Source: Hyphomicrobiales bacterium
Lineage (GTDB): Bacteria > Pseudomonadota > Alphaproteobacteria > Rhizobiales > CAYWUX01
Reading direction: 5' to 3'
Length of the DNA: 5,874 nt
Assembly (NCBI GenBank): GCA_028279265.1
Contig: JANQOC010000646.1
Coordinates: forward strand, 1-5,874
Shown here one piece after another: positions 1 through 5,874 of the stretch. The position numbers and the translations under genes are program-made. The number at the start of each line of letters is the position of its first letter. Position 1 is the stretch's first letter. The notes under the pieces are model-generated. The model saw nothing but the letters and a program-made list of their open reading frames with translations, had not been told where the DNA came from and made no database searches.

Positions 1-1714
1 GGCCTAACATCTCCCGGGCTGCGTGTTTTGCCTCCGCGGCATTGGGCAACCCAAGGACGACACCCCCGACATCGGATTTGTGGGTGATATCCTTTGACAA
101 TATCTTGATGACAATATCGCAGCTATGACGATCTATGATTTGCCCCGCGATATCTTCCACCTCCCTTGGCGATCGTGCGGTTAAGGTCTCCACGGTCGGG
201 ATGCCGTAGGCTTTCAAAACCGATTTGGCTTCCAGTTCGGTGAGTATTTTCCGATCTTCATCCAGAGCGCCGCGTATGACAGCCCTTGCCGAATCCGTGT
301 CGTTGGTAAATCCCTCCGGCAGATTTGGAGGTGTTTGCATCAAGGCTTCCTGATCCCTGAAATGGCGGCTGAGATAAGTAAAACCAAGGACCGCATCAGC
401 CGGGGTTTCATAAGTTGGATAGCCATTGTTCGAAAGAAGTTCATGGGCTTCTTGCGCAGCACCATCCCCTAGCCATGCGGTTAGAATAGCCTTGGGATTT
501 TTCTTCTGTTTATTGTGTTTATCAATGGTCTTGATCGTGGCCCGGGCCGCGTCGGCACTTGATGCGAGCGCTGTCGGACAGTTCATGACCAGGACCGCAT
601 CAATATCAGGATCATCCAAAATCACTTCCATCGCCTTTTGGTAACGTTCCGGACCGGCATCACCAATGATATCAACAGGATTTGCTCCCGACCAATTGGG
701 GGGCAGGACCTTGTTCAACCGTTCTACAGTCTGCTCGGATAGATTGGTTAGATGGCCGCCGCAATCGATGAGCCGATCTATAGCCAGCACCCCGGCACCG
801 CCGCCATTGGTGACAACCGCGAGATTGTCTCCGCGGATCGGTTTCAACCGACTGAGAGCTTCGGCCGCATTAAACAAATCTTCGAGATCAAGAACCCGCA
901 ATATGCCGGCTCTGTGGAATGCCGCACTGTAGACACTATCAGATCCGGCCAATGCTCCCGTATGAGAATAAGCGGCTTTTGCAGCCTCGGCATGGCGTCC
1001 GGATTTGATCACCACAACGGGTTTGACGCGCGCTGCAGAGCGTGCCGCAGACATGAACTTGCGGGCGTTGGTGACTTGTTCCAGATACATGAGAATGGCC
1101 CGGGTCCGGGTATCCCCGGCCAGATAGTCCAGCATGTCACCGAGATCGACATCAGCCATGTTGCCCATGGACACGATGGACGAAAATCCAATTCCCTCTC
1201 CGGTGGCCCAATCCAGAACGGCACTGATGATGGCCCCGGATTGAGATATAAGGGCCAGATCGCCCTCAAGGGGCATTGCATGTGCAAAGCTCGCGTTCAA
1301 TCCAATGCCAGGCACCATCATGCCAAGACAGTTGGGGCCGACAATTCGCAGGCAATGTGGCTGGGAACGGTCCAACATGGTCTGGGTCAGATTTTGTCTC
1401 CGCAGCCCGGCCGTAATGACGACACATGCCTTGGTGCCCGCTTTTCCGAGAGCGGCAATTATTTCGGGGACAGTCTCTGAGGGCGTGGCGACAATAGCCA
1501 GGTCCGGTGTTCCGGGCAGGTCTTCGATACTCTGATAGCAGGGGTGGCCATTAATCTCCTGGTATTTGGGATTGACCTGCCACAAAGGCCCTGCAAATCC
1601 GCCCTTGAAAAGATTGTCACTTATTGTGCGCCCGACCGATCCTACTTTGTCACTGGCTCCAATCAGAGCCACCGATCCCGGCTGAAAAAGCTTATCAAAG
1701 TTGCGTATTGTCAT
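1..1714 (-). CDS. NDP-forming acyl-CoA synthetase (acetate--CoA ligase family, PatZ-like), C-terminus beyond left edge
   Basis: An uninterrupted minus-strand frame starts at ATG 1714-1712 and is still open at base 1, giving 571 residues. The N-terminus reads MTIRNFDKLF followed by SVALIGAS, the usual opening of the CoA-binding Rossmann domain (about 1-135, ending in GPNCLG at 126-131). A succinyl-CoA-ligase-like domain follows (about 150-290) with SQSGA at 157-161 and KPVVVIKSGR at 231-240. His251 in SHTGALAGSD is the expected phosphohistidine. A third domain spans about 295-460, and an ATP-grasp domain begins near 485 with HKSDVGGV at 545-552. The family makes acyl-CoA from an acid, CoA and ATP (or the reverse, yielding ATP). 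The middle region closely resembles E. coli PatZ as I recall it, so a C-terminal GNAT acetyltransferase domain may lie outside the window; this cannot be seen. PatZ has Asn where this protein has His251, so ligase activity is more likely retained here. Family assignment is secure; substrate and the presence of GNAT are not. No clear Shine-Dalgarno precedes the ATG, but the start fits the family N-terminus. Confidence 0.93.
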   Translation of the reverse strand, partial: MTIRNFDKLFQPGSVALIGASDKVGSVGRTISDNLFKGGFAGPLWQVNPKYQEINGHPCYQSIEDLPGTPDLAIVATPSETVPEIIAALGKAGTKACVVITAGLRRQNLTQTMLDRSQPHCLRIVGPNCLGMMVPGIGLNASFAHAMPLEGDLALISQSGAIISAVLDWATGEGIGFSSIVSMGNMADVDLGDMLDYLAGDTRTRAILMYLEQVTNARKFMSAARSAARVKPVVVIKSGRHAEAAKAAYSHTGALAGSDSVYSAAFHRAGILRVLDLEDLFNAAEALSRLKPIRGDNLAVVTNGGGAGVLAIDRLIDCGGHLTNLSEQTVERLNKVLPPNWSGANPVDIIGDAGPERYQKAMEVILDDPDIDAVLVMNCPTALASSADAARATIKTIDKHNKQKKNPKAILTAWLGDGAAQEAHELLSNNGYPTYETPADAVLGFTYLSRHFRDQEALMQTPPNLPEGFTNDTDSARAVIRGALDEDRKILTELEAKSVLKAYGIPTVETLTARSPREVEDIAGQIIDRHSCDIVIKILSKDITHKSDVGGVVLGLPNAAEAKHAAREMLG

Positions 1715-1717
1715 GGT

Positions 1718-1737
1718 TTGAACTGAACCCAGTTGAA
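1718..1737. repeat. imperfect inverted repeat in the leader of the acyl-CoA synthetase gene
   Basis: TTGAACTG (1718-1725) and CAGTTGAA (1730-1737) are inverted copies matching at 7 of 8 positions around a 4-base spacer. The element lies 4-23 bases upstream of the minus-strand ATG, where a ribosome binding site would be expected. It could be an operator half-site pair or a small leader hairpin, or it could be chance. Confidence 0.35.
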
Positions 1738-1790
1738 ATGGTGATTTCCGGCGGTATTCAAAATGCCCCCGCAACAACTAAACTGATGAG

Positions 1791-1796
1791 ACAATA
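1791..1796 (-). promoter_or_regulatory. candidate -10 element for the acyl-CoA synthetase gene
   Basis: On the minus strand this hexamer reads TATTGT, 4 of 6 matches to TATAAT. A start about 6-7 bases downstream, near 1784-1785, would place the centre of the FNR-type box (1826.5) at about -41.5 to -42.5, the classic class II activator spacing. There is no separate -35, as expected for an activator-dependent promoter. The support is positional only. Confidence 0.35.
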
Positions 1797-1819
1797 CAAT
1801 ACGCATATTTTTGTCGAAA

Positions 1820-1833
1820 TTGACCCAGATCAA
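1820..1833. promoter_or_regulatory. FNR/Anr/FixK-type operator in the divergent promoter region
   Basis: The sequence is TTGAC-CCAG-ATCAA, matching the palindromic consensus TTGAT-N4-ATCAA at 9 of 10 defined positions. FNR/CRP-superfamily regulators (FNR, Anr, FnrL, FixK) bind such sites and activate genes at low oxygen. It is the only such near-perfect site in the 194-bp gap between the divergent units. Its centre is about 112 bases from the synthetase ATG and about 82 bases from the adaptor ATG, suitable for serving either or both promoters. Which family member binds cannot be told from the site. Confidence 0.7.
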
Positions 1834-1854
1834 TACGGTGTCATTCGGGAGGTG

Positions 1855-1860
1855 CAATAT
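1855..1860 (+). promoter_or_regulatory. weak candidate -10 element for the exporter operon
   Basis: The hexamer CAATAT has only 3 of 6 matches to TATAAT. It is listed because it lies where a class II FNR-dependent promoter would need a -10: a start near 1867 puts the FNR-type box centre at about -40.5. The resulting leader to the adaptor ATG would be about 40 bases. Confidence 0.2.
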
Positions 1861-1908
1861 GCCACCTCGTGGATGCGCGTACTGTCTGCAATTCCGTGTG
1901 AGGTTGAG

Positions 1909-2916
1909 ATGCAGATTAACAGGCTTGTCGTCATCGGCGTTGCCGTTATTTTACTGAGCGGCGCCGGCTATTATATTTTCGTCAACGGTTCGAACAATCT
2001 TCCCGAAGATATCGCTTACGGGAACGGTCGTATCGAGGCTGTGCAGGTTGATATCTCGACGAAAATTCCAGGCTGGGTAAAAAAGGTCGTGGTTAAGGAA
2101 GGAGATCTGGTCCAGCCGGGTCAATTGCTGGCGACGATCGACACAGCCGAACTACAGGCACAACTGTTACGCGCCAAAGCCGAGATCTCCAGTGCTGAAA
2201 GCATGGTAAAGGCCTCCGAAGCCGCCATCGCGCAAGCCAATGCTCAACTCCTCCTCGCAAAACAGGAACTGGAGCGTGCCAGCCGTCTTGTTGAGAAAGG
2301 GCACACAAGTCGGGAAACATACGATATCCGCCTCAGCAACCGCGATGTCGCCCAGGCCACACTGGCTGCAGCCGAAGCAGATCGTTTGTCCAAAAAACGC
2401 GGTGTGGATGCTGCAAAAGCGGTCGCCCATGAAATTGAAACGCGAATTGCGGATGCGACACTCTCATCGCCGACAATCGGCAGGGTTCTCTATCGCCTGG
2501 CGGAACCGGGAGAGGTTTTAGGGTCCGGTGGCAAGGTTTTGACCATCATCAACCTGGCCGACATTTATATGGAGTTTTTTCTGCCTTCGACACAGGCCCA
2601 CCGCGTGTCTCTGGAAAGCGAGGCACGCATTAAGCTGGACGTCGTCGAATTTGCAATCCCGGCCCAAGTGAGCTTCGTGGCTCCAAAATCCCAGTTCACA
2701 CCGAAGCAGGTTGAAACCCTGAGCGAGCGCGAAAAGCTCATGTTCCGCATCAAGGTGCGCGTACCGCAGGAACTCGTGCTCCAGCACATTGAAAAGGTAA
2801 AAACCGGTGTACGGGGTGTCGCCTATGTTCGCCTCTCCGGTGACACGCAATCTGAATGGCCGGCATTCCTCCAGAAGCTCCCGCCGGATGCGACACAGAC
2901 CGTCAGCCAGAACTAA
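1909..2916 (+). CDS. yhiI: HlyD-family periplasmic adaptor of an ABC exporter (YhiI-like)
   Basis: This 335-residue membrane-fusion protein would bridge an inner-membrane ABC exporter to an outer-membrane channel. Residues about 5-25 form a single N-terminal membrane anchor (LVVIGVAVILLSGAGYYIF), with the rest periplasmic. The first lipoyl half is at about 41-80 (GRIEAVQVDIS ... VKEGDLVQPGQLLATID). An Ala/Glu/Lys-rich alpha-helical hairpin spans about 80-182, and the second lipoyl half about 183-215 (LSSPTIGRVLYRLAEPGEVL). A beta-barrel and membrane-proximal part runs from 216 to about 310. The hairpin tip holds R123, L127 and S134, spaced as in the TolC-docking RLS motif. The frame stays open upstream to 1624, but the ATG at 1909 is preferred: it has a GAGG at 1900-1903 five bases ahead and puts the anchor at the N-terminus. 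Length is close to E. coli YhiI (about 355 aa), and several segments (AEPGEVL, QFTPK-VET, LMFR-K-R-P) resemble it. The next gene follows after 15 bp. The exported substrate is unknown. Confidence 0.9.
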   Translation: MQINRLVVIGVAVILLSGAGYYIFVNGSNNLPEDIAYGNGRIEAVQVDISTKIPGWVKKVVVKEGDLVQPGQLLATIDTAELQAQLLRAKAEISSAESMVKASEAAIAQANAQLLLAKQELERASRLVEKGHTSRETYDIRLSNRDVAQATLAAAEADRLSKKRGVDAAKAVAHEIETRIADATLSSPTIGRVLYRLAEPGEVLGSGGKVLTIINLADIYMEFFLPSTQAHRVSLESEARIKLDVVEFAIPAQVSFVAPKSQFTPKQVETLSEREKLMFRIKVRVPQELVLQHIEKVKTGVRGVAYVRLSGDTQSEWPAFLQKLPPDATQTVSQN

Positions 2917-2931
2917 AGTGAGAACTATACC

Positions 2932-5688
2932 ATGGTTGAGCATGTAAGCCCCGTTGCTCAATTGAGGAATGTGACCCACGCCTATAAGGCTGTCCGGGCC
3001 TTGAGCGATATTACTCTTGATATCCCGCAATCCCGGATCGTCGGCCTTATTGGACCTGACGGAGTTGGAAAATCGACGCTTCTGGGTTTGATTGCCGGGT
3101 CGCGAAAGCTCCAGGACGGAATACTTCAGGTTTTAGGTGGCAATCTTGCAAGAGCCCGTCATCGCAAAAATGTCGGGCCAAGAATTGCCTATATGCCACA
3201 AGGTCTTGGCAAGAATCTTTACCAGGAATTGAGTGTTTTCGAGAACCTGGATTTTTTTGGCAAGCTCTTCAATCAGGGACGCGCGGAACGCAAGTCCAGG
3301 ATTGATCGCCTAACCCATGCGACCGGGCTGTTTCCGTTTCTCGATCGTCCGGCAGGTAAGTTGTCAGGTGGCATGAAGCAGAAACTGGGTCTTTGCTGTG
3401 CTTTGATTCATGACCCGGATCTCCTGATTCTTGACGAGCCGACGACCGGTGTCGACCCGCTATCGAGACGCCAGTTCTGGACACTCATAGATACGATACG
3501 CACCGAACGCCCGGAAATGAGTGTTCTTGTTTCAACGGCCTACATGGATGAAGCCGAGGGTTTCGACTGGCTGGTCGCGATGAATGCGGGACGGGTACTC
3601 GATACCGGCACACCGGCGCAACTGAAACAAAAGACTCAGGCCCGGGATCTCGAGCAGGCTTTTGTCGGTCTGCTCCCGGAGGAGAAAAGAAACGGGCGCG
3701 ATGAACTGACGATCCCACCTCGGGAACAAGCCAACGGTCAGCCGGCAATTGTCGCAAAAGGTTTGACACGGCGGTTTGGTGATTTCACTGCGGTGGATCA
3801 GGTCAGTTTCGAGATCGAAGAAGGAGAGATATTCGGATTTCTGGGCAGCAATGGTTGTGGAAAAACGACGACCATGAAAATGCTGACAGGGCTACTTCCT
3901 GCATCGGAAGGCGAGGCTTACCTGTTTGGTAAATCTGTTAATGCCAGCGATCTCGAAATCCGCAAGCGTGTGGGTTTCATGTCTCAATCCTTCTCGCTCT
4001 ACAGTGAATTGACAGTTCGACAAAATCTCGAACTCCATGCACACCTGTTCAACCTTAGCCCGCAAAAGACGGCTGAGCGTATCTCTGCGCTCGTCCGTCG
4101 TTTTAATCTCGGCGCCTATATGGATTCCCTCGCTTCGGCTCTTCCGCTGGGAATACGCCAGCGCCTGTCCCTTGCGGTCGCAATTATCCATGAACCGGAA
4201 ATGCTCATTCTCGACGAGCCGACATCGGGTGTTGACCCCGTTGCACGCGACGAGTTCTGGGAGTTCCTCATCGAATTGTCGCGCCGGGATAGAGTCACAA
4301 TTTTTATCTCCACCCATTTCATGAATGAAGCGGAACGCTGCGATCGAATTTCACTTATGCATGCCGGCCAGGTGCTCGTCTATGATCAGCCGGACAATCT
4401 CGTTAAATCAAAAGATGTAGATTCCCTGGAAGAAGCGTTCATCCTCTATATTGAAGATGCAATTGGCGATTCCAAAGACATTGCCGAAGATGCGGAGTCC
4501 GAAATTTCCGAACTGCAGTTGTCTGTTCCTGCGGCATCCAAATCTGATAAGCGCAACTTGCTCGGCTTCAGCTTCAGCCGTCTCCTTGCTTACAGCTATC
4601 GCGAAACAATGGAGGTCCTCCGTGATCCCGTGCGTCTTGCATTTGCTTTTGTTGGGAGCTCGATCCTGCTGATCATCATCGCTTATGGTATCTCAACCGA
4701 TGTCGATAATCTGACATATGCAGCCCTCGATCTCGACCAAACACCCCAGAGCCGCGAATATCTGCGAAACTTCTCGGGCTCTCAATACTTCATTGAAAAA
4801 GCGGATATTCAAAACAAGCAGGAACTGGAAAAACGGCTAAAATCCAACGACATCACCCTGGGCATAGAAATTCCCCCGGGCTTTGGCCGCGAGATCAAAA
4901 AAGGCGGGCAACCCGAGGTTTCCGCATGGATCGATGGGGCCAACACGATGAGGGCCGGAACGATCGAAGGGTATGTCGCCGGCGGACATGCCCTGTACCT
5001 GGCTGAGCTTTCACGTCAGGCCGGATTGAATTTGGAGTATGGTCCGGCAAACATTGAACCGCGGTTCCGCTATAATCCCTCCTTCGAAAGCATCTATGCC
5101 ATCGGACCTTCAACCCCGGCCCTGCTGTTGTTGATGTTTCCGGCTATTCTCATGGCCGTCAGTATCGCCAGAGAAAAGGAAATCGGCACCATCATCAACT
5201 TCTATGTGACGCCGAGCAATCGTTATGAGTTTCTGGTCGGTAAGCAGATACCGTACATAGCCATTGGCATGGCAAATTTTATTATTCTGACACTCATTGT
5301 TTTGCTGCTGTTCCAGGTTCCCTTCAAAGGCAGTTTCCTAACCCTGAGCCTGGGTGCTTTTTTATACGTCATCGCATCGACGGGATTCGGTTTGCTTGTT
5401 TCATCGGTGACGAAGAGCCAGGTAGCGGCGGTGTTTGCCACCGCAATTCTGTCGATGCTGCCGACCATGCAGTTCTCAGGATTTATACAGCCCGTATCGA
5501 CACTGGAAGGTGGGGGCCGGTTTATAGGTTCGATCTGGCCGACGACCTACTACATACATATGAGCGTGGGGGCTTTCACCAAGGGGTTGAATTTTCCGGA
5601 TCTCCTCCCTGATATCATCGCTCTCATGGCATTTGCTCCGGTCTTCATTGTGATCACGGCTTTGTTTCTGAAAAAGCAGGAGGCCTAG
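2932..5688 (+). CDS. rbbA: RbbA-like fusion of two ABC ATPase domains and an ABC-2 permease
   Basis: This 918-residue protein has two nucleotide-binding domains and one membrane domain in a single chain, the architecture and length of E. coli RbbA (about 911 aa), which it resembles along its whole length down to the KKQEA C-terminus. NBD1 has Walker A GPDGVGKST (41-49), Q90, signature LSGGM (144-148), Walker B LLILDEP (164-170) and Ala203 where the H-loop His is usual. NBD2 has Walker A GSNGCGKTT (305-313), Q352, a divergent signature LPLGI (404-408), Walker B LILDEP (425-430) and His462. An acidic linker (about 507-530) leads to the membrane part: one helix at about 568-588, a periplasmic domain of about 135 residues, then about five helices from 728 to 913. 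RbbA has been described in E. coli as a ribosome-associated ATPase, but the membrane domain and flanking adaptor and permease genes point to export. The ATG at 2932 fits the family N-terminus (PVAQL soon after the start); the ribosome binding site is a weak AGTGAG. Family call is firm; substrate unknown. Confidence 0.94.
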   Translation: MVEHVSPVAQLRNVTHAYKAVRALSDITLDIPQSRIVGLIGPDGVGKSTLLGLIAGSRKLQDGILQVLGGNLARARHRKNVGPRIAYMPQGLGKNLYQELSVFENLDFFGKLFNQGRAERKSRIDRLTHATGLFPFLDRPAGKLSGGMKQKLGLCCALIHDPDLLILDEPTTGVDPLSRRQFWTLIDTIRTERPEMSVLVSTAYMDEAEGFDWLVAMNAGRVLDTGTPAQLKQKTQARDLEQAFVGLLPEEKRNGRDELTIPPREQANGQPAIVAKGLTRRFGDFTAVDQVSFEIEEGEIFGFLGSNGCGKTTTMKMLTGLLPASEGEAYLFGKSVNASDLEIRKRVGFMSQSFSLYSELTVRQNLELHAHLFNLSPQKTAERISALVRRFNLGAYMDSLASALPLGIRQRLSLAVAIIHEPEMLILDEPTSGVDPVARDEFWEFLIELSRRDRVTIFISTHFMNEAERCDRISLMHAGQVLVYDQPDNLVKSKDVDSLEEAFILYIEDAIGDSKDIAEDAESEISELQLSVPAASKSDKRNLLGFSFSRLLAYSYRETMEVLRDPVRLAFAFVGSSILLIIIAYGISTDVDNLTYAALDLDQTPQSREYLRNFSGSQYFIEKADIQNKQELEKRLKSNDITLGIEIPPGFGREIKKGGQPEVSAWIDGANTMRAGTIEGYVAGGHALYLAELSRQAGLNLEYGPANIEPRFRYNPSFESIYAIGPSTPALLLLMFPAILMAVSIAREKEIGTIINFYVTPSNRYEFLVGKQIPYIAIGMANFIILTLIVLLLFQVPFKGSFLTLSLGAFLYVIASTGFGLLVSSVTKSQVAAVFATAILSMLPTMQFSGFIQPVSTLEGGGRFIGSIWPTTYYIHMSVGAFTKGLNFPDLLPDIIALMAFAPVFIVITALFLKKQEA
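5678..5683 (+). promoter_or_regulatory. strong Shine-Dalgarno for the downstream permease, inside the rbbA-like gene
   Basis: AGGAGG lies within the last codons of the rbbA-like gene, six bases before the GTG at 5690. It decides the GTG start of the next gene and, with a stop-to-start gap of one base, suggests translational coupling. Confidence 0.8.
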
Positions 5689-5689
5689 C

Positions 5690-5874
5690 GTGAGGACCTG
5701 GGCAAACATATTCTGGCTCGGTACCAAGGAACTCCGCAGCGTTTTCAGCGATATGGTCCTGGTCGCCCTTATCGTCTGGTCGTTCAGTTTCTCGATTTAT
5801 GAACACTCAAGCAGTATGGGCGAAACCGTAAACAATGCATCCATTGCCTTTGTCGATGAAGATCGATCCGCTCT
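5690..5874 (+). CDS. yhhJ: ABC-2 type permease subunit (YhhJ-like), N-terminal part only
   Basis: A GTG-started frame runs off the right edge after 61 codons. It begins RTWANIFWLGTKELRSVFSD, a cytoplasmic amphipathic lead-in typical of ABC-2 permeases, followed by a hydrophobic helix at about 23-37 (VLVALIVWSFSFSIY). It then enters what should be the periplasmic domain (NNASIAFVDEDRSA), matching the 'A-vDeD' segment that follows the first helix in this family. The NIF-LG-KELRS opening matches E. coli YhhJ, and position directly after an rbbA-like gene agrees. It would supply the second membrane half pairing with the membrane domain of the upstream fusion. The start rests on the AGGAGG six bases upstream and the one-base gap to the preceding stop. 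Confidence 0.85.
   Translation, partial: MRTWANIFWLGTKELRSVFSDMVLVALIVWSFSFSIYEHSSSMGETVNNASIAFVDEDRSA

Noticed and set aside
752..1480. Open plus-strand frame of 242 codons
   Set aside because: It lies entirely antisense to the acyl-CoA synthetase gene, whose protein shows clear family motifs throughout. The plus-strand translation shows no recognisable domain.
1624..1908. Upstream extension of the adaptor frame to an ATG at 1624
   Set aside because: It would overlap the start of the divergent synthetase gene, cover the promoter region and bury the membrane anchor about 100 residues in. The ATG at 1909 has its own ribosome binding site and a normal family N-terminus.
2917..2931. Possible terminator or internal promoter between adaptor and RbbA-like genes
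   Set aside because: The gap is only 15 bp, with no hairpin or T-run; the genes are best read as one operon.
2518..3030. Minus-strand open frame of 170 codons across the adaptor/RbbA junction
   Set aside because: It is antisense to two well-supported genes, with no recognisable motifs and no convincing ribosome binding site.
3538..3540. Missing H-loop histidine in NBD1 as a sign of gene decay
   Set aside because: The segment STAYMDEAE is intact around it, and the same alanine occurs in E. coli RbbA as I recall it, so this is a family feature rather than damage.
3892..4317. Minus-strand open frame of 141 codons inside the second ATPase domain
   Set aside because: It is a shadow of strongly conserved NBD2 coding sequence, and its translation resembles no family I know.

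Overview
The window looks like a proteobacterial chromosome segment, most likely alphaproteobacterial. That rests on moderate GC, protein sequences close to the enterobacterial YhiI/RbbA/YhhJ set but clearly diverged from it, and an FNR/FixK-type operator. The taxon is an inference; there is no rRNA or other marker here.

Layout: two transcription units diverge from a 194-bp intergenic region (1715-1908). To the left, on the minus strand and running off the left edge, is a large acyl-CoA synthetase of the NDP-forming (ADP-forming acetate--CoA ligase / PatZ-like) family; 571 N-terminal residues are visible. To the right, on the plus strand, is a tight three-gene operon: a HlyD-type periplasmic adaptor (yhiI-like, 335 aa), a 918-aa fusion of two ABC ATPase domains with an ABC-2 type membrane domain (rbbA-like), and the first 61 codons of a second ABC-2 permease (yhhJ-like) cut by the right edge. 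Gaps in the operon are 15 bp and 1 bp, so translation is probably coupled.

How they work together: adaptor, ABC-ABC-permease fusion and separate permease match the gene order of the E. coli yhiI-rbbA-yhhJ locus and together look like an inner-membrane exporter docking onto a TolC-type outer-membrane channel. The adaptor carries the R-x3-L-x6-S hairpin-tip motif expected for TolC docking. In the ATPase fusion, both departures from consensus (Ala in the NBD1 H-loop, LPLGI signature in NBD2) fall in the same predicted composite ATP site, giving one degenerate and one canonical site.

Regulation: a near-perfect FNR/Anr/FixK box (TTGAC-N4-ATCAA, 1820-1833) sits between the two units. It is spaced about 41-42 bp from a plausible minus-strand start site and about 40 bp from a weaker plus-strand one, so one oxygen-sensing regulator may activate both the acyl-CoA synthetase and the exporter under low oxygen. 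This is the most interesting non-coding signal here. I see no mobile elements, tRNA/rRNA genes, CRISPR arrays or convincing terminators.
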